Source: Alteribacter keqinensis
GTDB taxonomy: Bacteria > Bacillota > Bacilli > Bacillales > Salisediminibacteriaceae
Assembly: GCF_003710255.1 (NCBI RefSeq)
Contig: NZ_RHIB01000001.1
Location: 2,046,001-2,110,000 of the forward strand
Length of the DNA: 64,000 bases
Reading direction: 5' to 3'
Shown here: positions 54,152 through 62,306 of the stretch, one piece after another
Layout of the letters: each line of letters begins with the position of its first letter
How positions within the stretch are numbered: position 1 is the stretch's first letter
Translations under genes and position numbers: made by a program
Notes under the pieces: generated by a model
Databases searched by the model: none
The model's input: the letters and a program-made list of their open reading frames with translations, nothing else
What the model was told of the DNA's origin: nothing

Positions 54152-54169
54152 TTAATGAAAACGCATTCA
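54152..54169. promoter_or_regulatory. Overlapping cre-like and FadR-like site upstream of lcfA copy 2
   Basis: TGAAAACGCATTCA (54156-54169) matches the cre consensus at all but one position. The same bases read as TGAATGC-GTTT-TCATTAA, a 7-4-7 palindrome with both arms close to the FadR box. It lies about 175 nt before the start. Confidence 0.5.
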
Positions 54170-54424
54170 ATTTAAAAGGGATTTGTTTGAATTTTTTAAA
54201 TTTTTCTTCTCATTTTGTCCTAGTTCTTTTCTCCCTCATACGGAATTGGCCGTTATTGTATGTATATGTGCAAAAAATACAAAAAGACGATCAGATTATG
54301 ACACTATCGTCTTCTTTGACAGTTATGGTGATGCTATTTGCATTTTCTCTTTAGTGAGCATAAATATAAAAGAAGCCCGCGCCCAAAACTTTCAACAGGG
54401 GAGCCGACTCCTAGAGTTGATGGG

Positions 54425-54600
54425 AGCAATTGAAAAAATCCATTTTCTAGAAATAGCTCTATTATAAATAGATGGAGATTTGCGCTCATTGCACCTTCTG
54501 CGGGCGGCTCGATCCTCAGCGCTGTGCGCTTCCGGGGTCTCCCCGGAACTCGCTTTCCCCGCACGAGTGCCGCGCATTAGCTCCAATCAACGCTTTTTAA
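54425..54600 (+). repeat. Linker plus family B2 repeat
   Basis: GCAATTGAAAAAATCCATTTTC is the degenerate linker. It is followed by GCGCTCATTGCACC, GCGGGCGGCTCG, ATCCTCAGCGCTGTGCGC, the CCGGGGTCTCCCCGG core and GAGTGCCGCGCATTAGC, i.e. a B2 unit with a short internal deletion. It lies in the 1.1-kb gene-free gap 53980-55108. Confidence 0.75.
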
Positions 54601-54894
54601 AAAACATTGTCCTTTAACACAACATAAGTACTTTTTAGAAGCGGTTGTGGAAGTGTGTTACCTATTTTATGCGGCAACAGAGCCCTAAAGTGGTAACGTT
54701 ATGGTGATTGATTTTCAGTACCCTCTTGACGCTCTATCGCAAGATTCTATTGTATTTCCGCTTCCTCAGTCTTTTCATAATATGCAACAACCTTTGCCAA
54801 AACAGACGCCATGCTAATCTTTTCACACCATGATTCATGAAAAAGGCATGAATTTGTTGGGAAGGTTATCTTTTTCCACTGATTCTTCAACACA

Positions 54895-55030
54895 TTGTGT
54901 GGAGTTGACCGGAATACGCGAGACTCCTGCGGAAGTGCGAGACAGACGAGACTCCACAGGGGCAAAGCCCCCAGGAGGCACGGCACGAGTCCGCGGAAAA
55001 GGAGCATATTACGCTCAACGAAAATGCTGT
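54895..55030 (-). repeat. Family B1 palindromic repeat
   Basis: On the minus strand: GAGCGTAATATGCTCC, TTTTCCGCGGACTCGTGCCG, TGCCTCCTGGGGGC, CTGTGGAGTCTCGTCTGTCTC, and CTTCCGCAGGAGTCTCGCGT. The same order occurs at 59935-60050, and its left half in the composite at 11759-11850. Confidence 0.75.
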
Positions 55031-55108
55031 AATATAAGAAAGGGTTTTAGCACCTGTGTACTAATTCTTTTTCAAAGTATCCTTAATTCTGAATACAACC
55101 CTATTTTC

Positions 55109-55186
55109 CTATATAAATAGATATACAATTCCGGCAATAATAAACCCGGCGCATAAAACCGCCAGTATTTTCCATAATGTTTCCAT
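55109..55186 (-). CDS. Tiny single-helix membrane protein, 25 aa
   Basis: METLWKILAVLCAGFIIAGI followed by VYLFI is a short ORF with one predicted membrane helix. AGGTGA lies eight bases before the ATG, and it starts 26 nt after the stop codon of the DUF350 gene on the same strand, so it is probably co-transcribed. I do not recognise it; many such small membrane proteins are missed in annotation. The coding call is uncertain. Confidence 0.45.
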   Translation of the reverse strand: METLWKILAVLCAGFIIAGIVYLFI

Positions 55187-55212
55187 TTCTTTCGTTCACC
55201 TGCTTTTTGAAA

Positions 55213-55623
55213 TTACGAGCGAATGCTGGCTCCTATGACGTACGATAATGCAATGGATAAAATCAATGAGATAAGACCGACTGCACGATTTCCGTTTTTC
55301 AGTTCTGCATCAACCTTAAACTTTGGGGTAAGAAACTCAAAAATGAAGTAAACAAACAATAAGAGAACAAAACCGTAAACTCCCCAGGCCAGCATCGTAA
55401 AGACCGTATCGTTGGCTTCGACTGAGTAGCGGAACACATTAGCCACACCGAAAATCTTACCTCCTGTTGCCATCGCAACAGCGACGTTTCCATTTTGAAT
55501 CTCATCCCATGTTTTATAACGGGTTACCATTTCAAACACAGCCAGAAAAACCACAATTGCCATTACAACCACACTGTAGATACCTGCTGTGTAAAGGAAA
55601 TCATGTTCAAATAACGTTTCCAT
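55213..55623 (-). CDS. yshE: YshE-like DUF350 membrane protein
   Basis: The 136-residue protein has four hydrophobic segments and the DUF350 hallmark AVAMATGGKIFGVANVFR near residue 50, in which polar and small residues sit inside a helix. It lies just downstream of mutS2 (13 nt), as yshE does in B. subtilis. DUF350 proteins have no settled biochemical role. GAAGGCTGA serves as the weak ribosome site. Confidence 0.9.
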   Translation of the reverse strand: METLFEHDFLYTAGIYSVVVMAIVVFLAVFEMVTRYKTWDEIQNGNVAVAMATGGKIFGVANVFRYSVEANDTVFTMLAWGVYGFVLLLFVYFIFEFLTPKFKVDAELKNGNRAVGLISLILSIALSYVIGASIRS

Positions 55624-55636
55624 ATCAGCCTTCTCC

Positions 55637-58000
55637 TTACTTAAACTGAACGACCGTTACACCGGAGCCGCCCTCATTCATGCCGCCCATCCGTGTTTGT
55701 GAAACATTTCTGTGCCGCTTCAGTTTTTCCTGAACTCCTTTTCTGAGAGCGCCTGTTCCTTTACCGTGAATAATGGATACTTGGTTATAACCTGCAAGCA
55801 TGGCATCATCGAGGTATTTATCTACCATGAGCATGGCATCTTCATAGCGCTCACCACGTAAATCCAGTTCCGTTTTCACGTGGGCATCTTTTCCCCTGAC
55901 AGCTGCAAGCGGGGATTTCGTTTCCTGCTTCGGTCGTGACATATACTGAAGGTCGCCCGTTTTCACCTTCATTTTCATCATGCCAAGCTGAACGTAAAAC
56001 TCCTTGTCACTTACTTTTTCCACAATATGACCTTTCTGATCGAAGCTGATCACTTTAACTTCATCACCCGGCATAAGCTTGTCTGCATTGGCAGCCTGCT
56101 TGTTCTGTTTAGGCTGCTTTTTGGTTTTTGACTTCAGCTCAGGAGAAGCTTCGTCCAGCATCTTTTTCGCTTCAATGAGTTCATGGTCTTTAATTGCAGG
56201 GTTGGATTTCTGCACTTCCCGGAGATATTCGATAATATCATTTGCTTCCTGCTTCGCTTTTCGAACCGCTTCCTTCGCCTTCTCCTCTGCTTCTTCCATT
56301 GCACGCTCTTTGTCACGCTCAAAGCGTTCATACTCCTGCTCCAGTTCCCGGTGGAGCTTCTCGGCATCTTTACGGTACTGATCTGCACGCTCAAGCTCGC
56401 TTTCGGCCTCTTTGCGGCTTTCATCAAGTGAGGCGATCATCTTTTCAATCTTATTTGTGTCCGCCCCGATCTGGCTTTGGGCTTCTTCGATAATATCATC
56501 CCGGAGGCCGAGACGGCGGCTGATGGCAAAAGCGTTACTCCGACCGGGCACACCGATCATCAGTCTGTAGGTGGGACGAAGAGTCTCCACATCAAACTCA
56601 ACACTCGCATTCATAACACCGTTCCGGTTGTAGGCATAGCCTTTCAGTTCACTGTAGTGGGTGGTCGCTGCCACCTTGGCACCAACCTTGTACACATAAT
56701 CAAGGATCGAAATGGCAAGGGCTGCACCTTCTGTGGGATCAGTCCCTGCCCCAAGCTCATCAAAGAGGACGAGACTTTCATGATCAAGTTTATCAAGAAT
56801 GTCTACGATATTTACCATGTGGGAGGAGAACGTACTCAGACTTTGTTCTATCGACTGCTCATCACCGATGTCTGCAAATATCTGCTGAAACACCGCAGCT
56901 TCAGAACCCTCTTCACACGGGACATGAAGACCTGACTGGGCCATCAGTGTCAATAGACCGATCGTTTTTAAGGTCACGGTTTTACCACCTGTATTCGGGC
57001 CGGTTATGACAAGCGATTGAAACGAATTGCCGAGTTCAACATCAATAGGGACGATCTCTTCTTTCGGAATTAACGGGTGACGTGCTTTTTTAAAATCCAG
57101 CCTTCCGTCACCATTCAGTTCCGGCTGGCTCGCCTTGATCTCACGGCTGTAATAGGATTTTGCAAAAAGAAAATCCACTTCTTCCATTGTATCAACGACT
57201 GTCTGGAGGTTTTCTCCCTCTTCACTCACCTCCGCTGTGAGCTCGTGGAGAATCCGTTCAATTTCCTGACGCTCTTTTACCCTTGCTTCACGGAGCTGGT
57301 TATTAATTGCAACAACGGCATCCGGTTCAATAAACAGCGTAGCACCCGAAGAGGACTGGTCATGAACAAGACCGCCAAACTGCCCCCGGTATTCCTGCTT
57401 TACAGGAATCACATAACGGTCATTCCTGATCGTAATGATGGCATCTGAGAGCATTTTCCGCTTTGAAGATGACCGTGTCATTGACTCAAGCTTGGACCGG
57501 ACGCTCGATTCATGGCTTCTGATCTGCTGGCGGATCGAACGAAGCTGTGGACTCGCTGAATCGAGCACTTCTCCATTATCATCAATCGACTGTTTAATCG
57601 AACGCTCCAAACCTGTCAGAGGAACAATGTCTCCGGCCAGTGCAGGGAGAATGGAAAGTTCAATTTCATCCTCGAGACACTGTTCAATAAAGCTTTTAAA
57701 GCGTCGGCTCCCGTAAATCGTAGAAGCAATGTCTAAAAGCTCCTGTTCATTTAACATGCCGCTGATGGCTGCCCGCTTAATAGAAGCACGGATATCCCTG
57801 ATCCCCCCAAGGGGGGCCTGTCCTTTCAGACGGAGAACCTTTGCTCCTTCAAATGTGGCATTCTGGGCGTATTGCACTTTCTCAAGGTCTGTGTCGGGCA
57901 TAAGTCTTTCAATGCGCTTTTTTCCAAGACTCGAGCTTGCGTGCTGCATAAGCTGTTTTTTCATTTTGTCATATTCTAAAACGCGGCAAACCCTTTCCAT
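55637..58000 (-). CDS. mutS2: MutS2, ribosome-collision / recombination ATPase with Smr domain
   Basis: The 787-residue protein has the MutS core with Walker [15 protein letters not shown] (about residue 330), Walker [20 protein letters not shown], a long charged coiled coil (about 505-620) and a C-terminal Smr domain with the [12 protein letters not shown] and [14 protein letters not shown] motifs. In Bacilli MutS2 acts on collided ribosomes and earlier work assigns it anti-recombination activity; both come from the literature. The mismatch-binding domain I of MutS is absent. The ATG at 58000 follows AGGAGGTG; polX ends 23 nt upstream. Confidence 0.96.
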   Translation of the reverse strand: MERVCRVLEYDKMKKQLMQHASSSLGKKRIERLMPDTDLEKVQYAQNATFEGAKVLRLKGQAPLGGIRDIRASIKRAAISGMLNEQELLDIASTIYGSRRFKSFIEQCLEDEIELSILPALAGDIVPLTGLERSIKQSIDDNGEVLDSASPQLRSIRQQIRSHESSVRSKLESMTRSSSKRKMLSDAIITIRNDRYVIPVKQEYRGQFGGLVHDQSSSGATLFIEPDAVVAINNQLREARVKERQEIERILHELTAEVSEEGENLQTVVDTMEEVDFLFAKSYYSREIKASQPELNGDGRLDFKKARHPLIPKEEIVPIDVELGNSFQSLVITGPNTGGKTVTLKTIGLLTLMAQSGLHVPCEEGSEAAVFQQIFADIGDEQSIEQSLSTFSSHMVNIVDILDKLDHESLVLFDELGAGTDPTEGAALAISILDYVYKVGAKVAATTHYSELKGYAYNRNGVMNASVEFDVETLRPTYRLMIGVPGRSNAFAISRRLGLRDDIIEEAQSQIGADTNKIEKMIASLDESRKEAESELERADQYRKDAEKLHRELEQEYERFERDKERAMEEAEEKAKEAVRKAKQEANDIIEYLREVQKSNPAIKDHELIEAKKMLDEASPELKSKTKKQPKQNKQAANADKLMPGDEVKVISFDQKGHIVEKVSDKEFYVQLGMMKMKVKTGDLQYMSRPKQETKSPLAAVRGKDAHVKTELDLRGERYEDAMLMVDKYLDDAMLAGYNQVSIIHGKGTGALRKGVQEKLKRHRNVSQTRMGGMNEGGSGVTVVQFK

Positions 58001-58023
58001 AAAAGGGAACACCTCCTGTATAT

Positions 58024-59751
58024 CTATCTGTTTTTATTTACATAGGCGATGAGAGTTTCAGCATCCCACGTATTTACAACGTTCTCTTTTTTCAGCCATC
58101 CGCGGCGGGCTGCTTTTACCCCTACTGGCATATGGTCCAGCATGTCGATTCTGTGCGCATCCGTATTAATCGCCACTTTGGCTCCGGCTTCCTGTGCTTT
58201 TTTCAAATGCTCAGAGGTAAGATCAAGGCGGTTTGGATTCGCGTTAAGCTCAAGAATTGTTTCTGTTTCTTTTGCCAGGTCAATCAGTCTGTCAATATCC
58301 ACAGGATATCCGTCCCGGCGGCCGATCAGTCGTCCTGTCGGATGGGCAATCATTGCCACATGCGGATTTCTGAGCGCTGTTTCAAGCCTCTTCATAATCG
58401 TATCTTCTTTCTGGTTAAACCCAGAGTGGATCGATGCAATGACAAAATCAATATCCTTTAAGATGTCATCGTCATAATCAAGAGTCCCATCAGGCAGGAT
58501 ATCCATCTCGATCCCCGTAAAAATTGTAAAGTCACTGAATTCCTCATTGAGTTTACGAACTTCTTCATGCTGACGTTTCAAACGCTCAACTGAAAGGCCG
58601 TTCGCCACCCGGAGAAACTTCGAGTGATCCGTAATGGCCATATGGGTGTATCCCCGCTCCCGGTTCGCTTCCACCATTTCGCGAATGGACTGGGCACCGT
58701 CACTCCACGTGGTGTGCATATGAAGATCAGAACGGATATCACCCTGCTCTACAAGGGTCAGGTCAGCTTCCTTTGTTTCAAGCTCGTCATATCCCTCCCG
58801 GACCTCAGGGGGAATATAAGGCAGTCCGAAATGGGCAAAAAAGGCAGGCTCATCTGTAAAAGTAGTAACCTCTCCCGACTCCGCCGACTCGACGCCGTAC
58901 TCGCTGATCTTCTCTTTGTTCTCTTTTGCCCGCTGGCGCATGAGAACGTTGTGATCCTTCGATCCGGTAAAATGATGAAGAGTGGTAGCAAATGCTTCAT
59001 CTCTTACCATTCTGAAGTCGACAGGAACGATGAGGTTTTCTTCAAATTCAAGTTCAAGGCTTATTTTCGTTTCACCCTGGCCGACAATCTGTTTAATGTT
59101 ATCCATAAGGCCGATCTGCTCTGACACCTGGTCCGGTTTGTCAGTAGAAATAATAAAATCAAGATCCTTTACTGTCTCACGGCCCCGGCGGAAACTTCCG
59201 GCCAGTTCAAACCGGTTAATATCCGAAAACTCATTCAGCCGTCTTGTCACTTCCTCTGCCACCGGCATCACAAGAGACAATGGGAGCCTGTCCGGCCGTT
59301 TTCCGAAGTCGTCGAGTGCCGCAAGGATTTTCTCTTCGGTCTTGGCGCCGAAGCCGGCAAGTGCTTGTACTTTCTTTTCCTCACACGCTTTTCTGAGCGT
59401 TGCAGCATCCTCCACCCCGAGCTCCTGGTACAGTTTGGCGATCTTTTTTCCGCCCATGCTTGGTAAAGCAAGGAGGGTAATTAATCCGGACGGAATCTCT
59501 TCTTTCAGTTCATTTAAAAAGGAGGATTCTCCTTTTTCCATCAGCTCTTCAATAATTGAAGCCGTCCCTTTCCCGATTCCTTTCAGTTTGGACGGGTCAC
59601 CAATTTCCTCAATCGTACCTTCATCACGCTCCAGTGCCTGGGCTGCTTTACGGTAGGCAGACACACGGAAGGCATTTTCGCCTTTTATTTCTAAATAAAC
59701 CGCTATTTGTTCAAGGGTTTTGATAATATCTTTTTTATTCATCTCAGACAT
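58024..59751 (-). CDS. polX: DNA polymerase X with PHP domain
   Basis: The 575-residue repair polymerase has an N-terminal helix-hairpin-helix region ([16 protein letters not shown], then [13 protein letters not shown]), the nucleotidyltransferase core with [17 protein letters not shown] (metal Asp pair near 197-199) and the third Asp in [10 protein letters not shown]. The C-terminal PHP domain has [50 protein letters not shown] and INTDAHRI, a full set of metal ligands for 3'-5' exonuclease or phosphatase activity. I use ATG 59751, eight bases after GAGGTGA. It precedes mutS2, as in other Bacillaceae. Confidence 0.96.
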   Translation of the reverse strand: MSEMNKKDIIKTLEQIAVYLEIKGENAFRVSAYRKAAQALERDEGTIEEIGDPSKLKGIGKGTASIIEELMEKGESSFLNELKEEIPSGLITLLALPSMGGKKIAKLYQELGVEDAATLRKACEEKKVQALAGFGAKTEEKILAALDDFGKRPDRLPLSLVMPVAEEVTRRLNEFSDINRFELAGSFRRGRETVKDLDFIISTDKPDQVSEQIGLMDNIKQIVGQGETKISLELEFEENLIVPVDFRMVRDEAFATTLHHFTGSKDHNVLMRQRAKENKEKISEYGVESAESGEVTTFTDEPAFFAHFGLPYIPPEVREGYDELETKEADLTLVEQGDIRSDLHMHTTWSDGAQSIREMVEANRERGYTHMAITDHSKFLRVANGLSVERLKRQHEEVRKLNEEFSDFTIFTGIEMDILPDGTLDYDDDILKDIDFVIASIHSGFNQKEDTIMKRLETALRNPHVAMIAHPTGRLIGRRDGYPVDIDRLIDLAKETETILELNANPNRLDLTSEHLKKAQEAGAKVAINTDAHRIDMLDHMPVGVKAARRGWLKKENVVNTWDAETLIAYVNKNR

Positions 59752-59934
59752 GAACATTCACCTCTATCTAATAGGTAACTAACCTCTTTCATCATATCCA
59801 ACTTGCGGCCCTGACCGCAACAGGCGTGTTTGCATTAATTATGGAGGCTTCTAAAACAGGATCTAAAAACCGGACAATTAATAGGGCGGTTTGTCCATGT
59901 TTTTTCTATACCTCTAATCGGGGTTCTAAGCTAT

Positions 59935-60050
59935 GTTGAACGATATACGCTCCCTTTCCGCGAACTCGCGCCGAGCCTCCCCGGTGAGGTGCCGGGTCTC
60001 GCGTGTCTCGTGCTTCCGCAGGAGTGTCGCGTATTCCGTTCACCTCCGCA
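59935..60050 (+). repeat. Family B1 palindromic repeat
   Basis: GATATACGCTCCC, TTTCCGCGAACTCGCGCCG, AGCCTCCCCGG, GTGAGGTGCCGGGTCTCGCG and CTTCCGCAGGAGTGTCGCGT. It lies in the 430-nt gap between polX and the CvpA-like gene. Flanks TTGAACG and GTTCACC resemble those of the 54895 copy. Confidence 0.75.
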
Positions 60051-60177
60051 AAATTCATTGTAAAAACCAAACCCAGCCGAAACGACCATATGTCCGATTT
60101 TATACGCTTTTATGGTGATACGCTTCTAACCTAGCTGGTATAGAATTGCTCTTTCAGGCTATCCCAAACAAAAAGAA

Positions 60178-60206
60178 AGACTCCCTTTATGAGAATAAGG
60201 AAGTCT
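60178..60206 (-). terminator. Terminator overlapping the end of the CvpA-like gene
   Basis: AGACTTCCTTAT and ATAAAGGGAGTCT pair on the minus strand, followed by TTCTTTTTG. The stem includes the last six codons of the gene. Confidence 0.82.
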
Positions 60207-60747
60207 CTCCAAAAGCAACATCCAGCCATAGCTCCTTCAGCTGATTTGAAATGATCGGTGTATACTCAAAAATCAGCTGCGCCAGCGAGGAATTGGCAAT
60301 TAACTGTTGAATGAACTCTACTTGGATTAACGCACCGAGATGAACAAGGATGACGGCGATCAGGAGCCCTTCCAAAAAGCCCAGAATCCCCCCGAGCCAG
60401 CCGTTAATCGTATGCAGGATTGGAAGGTGCGCAAGAAAATCAAACATAGATCCGAGAATCTGCATAAGGATCTTTGTTACAAAGAACAAAATAGCAAAGG
60501 CAATTCCGTTGTAATAGACTTCCTCGATAGAGAAAGCATTAACAAGCAGAGACGATCCGCTTTCTGACCCGAGCGTCGGGAACGGAATCCATAAACGTAT
60601 GTATGACGCTAATTCCTGATAGTACAAATAGGCAACAATAAAAGCAACAACAAATCCAACTAAATGGACGAGTTGAAGAATAAGGCCTCTCCGGAAACCT
60701 ACAAGAAAGCTCCCAATGAGAATAATAAATAAAAATAAAGTGAGCAT
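60187..60747 (-). CDS. yshB: CvpA-family membrane protein (YshB-like)
   Basis: The 186-residue protein has four membrane helices and the CvpA features: GSFLVGFRRGLILQLVHLVGFVVAF at the start, a polar loop, then NGWLGGILGFLEGLLIAVI near residue 113. Named after colicin V production in E. coli, the family's real function is unclear. It follows zapA by five bases and ends the zapA-yshB unit, the same order as in B. subtilis. Confidence 0.9.
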   Translation of the reverse strand: MLTLFLFIILIGSFLVGFRRGLILQLVHLVGFVVAFIVAYLYYQELASYIRLWIPFPTLGSESGSSLLVNAFSIEEVYYNGIAFAILFFVTKILMQILGSMFDFLAHLPILHTINGWLGGILGFLEGLLIAVILVHLGALIQVEFIQQLIANSSLAQLIFEYTPIISNQLKELWLDVAFGETSLFS

Positions 60748-60752
60748 GTTTT

Positions 60753-61025
60753 CTATTCCCCATCTTTCTCCTGATTGTTGTGTTTCTCCTTGAGCTTTAC
60801 AAGCTCATCTCCTATGTTTAATGCTGCCAGTACGGCAAGCTTACCCGTATCCAAATAAGGGTTTTTCCCTTTTATTTCTTTCATTTTATCATTCACAAGG
60901 CCTGCAACTTCCTTTACGTGATCGGGACTTTCCTGTCCGACAATGGTGTACTGCTGGCCATATATTGTAACGATTGTGCGACTTTTGCCCGTCCCTTCTC
61001 CCACCGATAAGCCTCCATTCGTCAT
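60753..61025 (-). CDS. zapA: Cell division protein ZapA
   Basis: The 90-residue FtsZ-ring accessory protein shows TIVTIYGQQYTIVGQESPDHVKEVAGLVNDKM (in short blocks, residues about 16-50) and the C-terminal coiled coil (ALNIGDELVKLKEKHNNQ). I prefer the ATG at 61025 because alignment with ZapA proteins starts near it; an ATT/ATG seven codons upstream is possible. It is divergent from rnhC with 122 nt between. Confidence 0.93.
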   Translation of the reverse strand: MTNGGLSVGEGTGKSRTIVTIYGQQYTIVGQESPDHVKEVAGLVNDKMKEIKGKNPYLDTGKLAVLAALNIGDELVKLKEKHNNQEKDGE

Positions 61026-61147
61026 AATTATCCTAAACTCTATCATAACATGTTGAATCCTGATTGAAAATATTTCATATTAATATGGTGACGTTTACGG
61101 CTGATTTGACTATACTCGTACATAGCCGATGAATTGAGGAGGACACT

Positions 61148-62104
61148 ATGAGCCACGAAGTACTGAAAGTATCAACCAGTCAGCTGGGGAAAATGAAAGA
61201 GCATTACAAATCCTTACTTAAACCAAACACTCCGCAAAATGCAGCCTTTGCTGCAAAGGTAGGAAGCTGTACAATCACCGCCTACAATTCAGGGAAAGTA
61301 CTGTTTCAGGGAGGTGCTGCGTCAGCAGAGGCATCCCGTTGGAAAAGTTCAGGAAGCACAGCTTCAAAGCCAGCCAAAGCCGCAACCGGGAAAAAATCAG
61401 TAGACGAACACGACTACTCACCCCCTTCACAACTTGTTACCCGTTCGCTTCTTGGAAGTGACGAGGCGGGAACTGGTGATTATTTCGGACCGATCACAGT
61501 CGCCTGTACCTATCTGACACCTGATCAGATGAAAGAAGTAGAACATATGGGAATCCGTGATTCAAAGACAATCAAGGACCCGGTCATTCGGGAGCTTGCA
61601 CCTGAAATTATTAAACATTCGACATACAGCCTCCTTACCCTTTCGAACGCCAAATATAACGAGCTTCAGGCAAAAGGATACAATCAAGGACGCATGAAAG
61701 CGATGATGCACCATAAGGCAATAGAAAATGTATTGAGGAAATGCCGTGAGCAGGGGCTCGACCCAGAAGGCGTTTTTGTCGATCAGTTCTGCCAGCCAGG
61801 TGTTTATTTCAACTATCTTCGCCAGAGCAAGATGAGCTGGACGTCGGATAAACCGATTTATTTTGCCACTAAAGCCGAAAGTCTTCACGTAAGTGTAGCT
61901 GCGGCTTCGGTAATCGCACGCTATGCTTTTATCCGGGAAATGGACAACCTCGAATCAGAGCTCGGGCTTCCCGTTCCAAAGGGAGCAAGCGGAAAAGTGG
62001 ATGCAGCAGCTGCTGCCGTAGTAAGGAAGTATGGACGGGAAAAGCTCCGTATGTGTACAAAACTGCATTTCGCCAATACGGGAAAAGCAGAGCGTCTGGT
62101 GTAA
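61148..62104 (+). CDS. rnhC: Ribonuclease HIII
   Basis: The 318-residue enzyme cuts the RNA strand of RNA-DNA hybrids. It has the N-terminal TBP-like substrate-binding domain (residues 1 to about 90) with a low-complexity Ser/Ala/Lys linker to about 105. The catalytic domain has GSDEAGTGDYFGPITVACTYL (Asp/Glu pair near 104-105), MGIRDSKTIKD and VFVDQFCQP with further acidic ligands. GGAGGACA precedes the ATG. It is the only larger plus-strand gene at this end and is convergent to pheT. Confidence 0.96.
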   Translation: MSHEVLKVSTSQLGKMKEHYKSLLKPNTPQNAAFAAKVGSCTITAYNSGKVLFQGGAASAEASRWKSSGSTASKPAKAATGKKSVDEHDYSPPSQLVTRSLLGSDEAGTGDYFGPITVACTYLTPDQMKEVEHMGIRDSKTIKDPVIRELAPEIIKHSTYSLLTLSNAKYNELQAKGYNQGRMKAMMHHKAIENVLRKCREQGLDPEGVFVDQFCQPGVYFNYLRQSKMSWTSDKPIYFATKAESLHVSVAAASVIARYAFIREMDNLESELGLPVPKGASGKVDAAAAAVVRKYGREKLRMCTKLHFANTGKAERLV

Positions 62105-62136
62105 AAACCACAGAGCCACAGGATGTCGTTTTTTGA

Positions 62137-62262
62137 CGAATTCTCTTTAAATCGTCTCGAACTCTGCATAAATGTTCAAGAGTTCTCCATAAAAGGCCCG
62201 AAGTATTGCATATATACTTCAAAGCTCTCCATAAACGCCCGAAAATTCTCCATATAAACTTT
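62137..62262 (+). repeat. Degenerate 21-bp periodic array (CGAAnTCTCCATAAA units), six units
   Basis: Six consecutive units of exactly 21 nt start at 62137, 62158, 62179, 62200, 62221 and 62242. Shared positions give roughly a-x-tCTCCATAAA; best units are AGAGTTCTCCATAAAAGG and AAAGCTCTCCATAAACGC. The unit sequence differs from the arrays at 16959 and 46400. The array fills the rnhC-pheT gap. Confidence 0.75.
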
Positions 62263-62270
62263 CCACAAAG

Positions 62271-62298
62271 AAACCCGGCCTCAATTGAGACCGGGTTT
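62271..62298. terminator. Bidirectional terminator between rnhC and pheT
   Basis: AAACCCGG/CCGGGTTT stem around CCTCAATTGAGA, nine bases after the pheT stop codon, with TTTC on one side and CTTTG on the other. Confidence 0.8.
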
Positions 62299-62306
62299 TC
62301 ATATGT

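Noticed and set aside
54183-54467. 94-residue plus-strand ORF rich in Phe, Ser and Cys
   Set aside because: No ribosome site, no recognisable domain, and it extends into the linker of a repeat.
54334-54586. Arg/Pro-rich ORFs on the minus strand, also similar ones at 11519-11922, 27508-27702 and 54747-55120
   Set aside because: They lie wholly in palindromic repeats, overlap in several frames and have no ribosome sites; similar peptides arise only because the repeats are similar.
62137-62262. CRISPR array
   Set aside because: Units are directly adjacent, only 21 nt long, degenerate, without spacers, and no cas gene is present.
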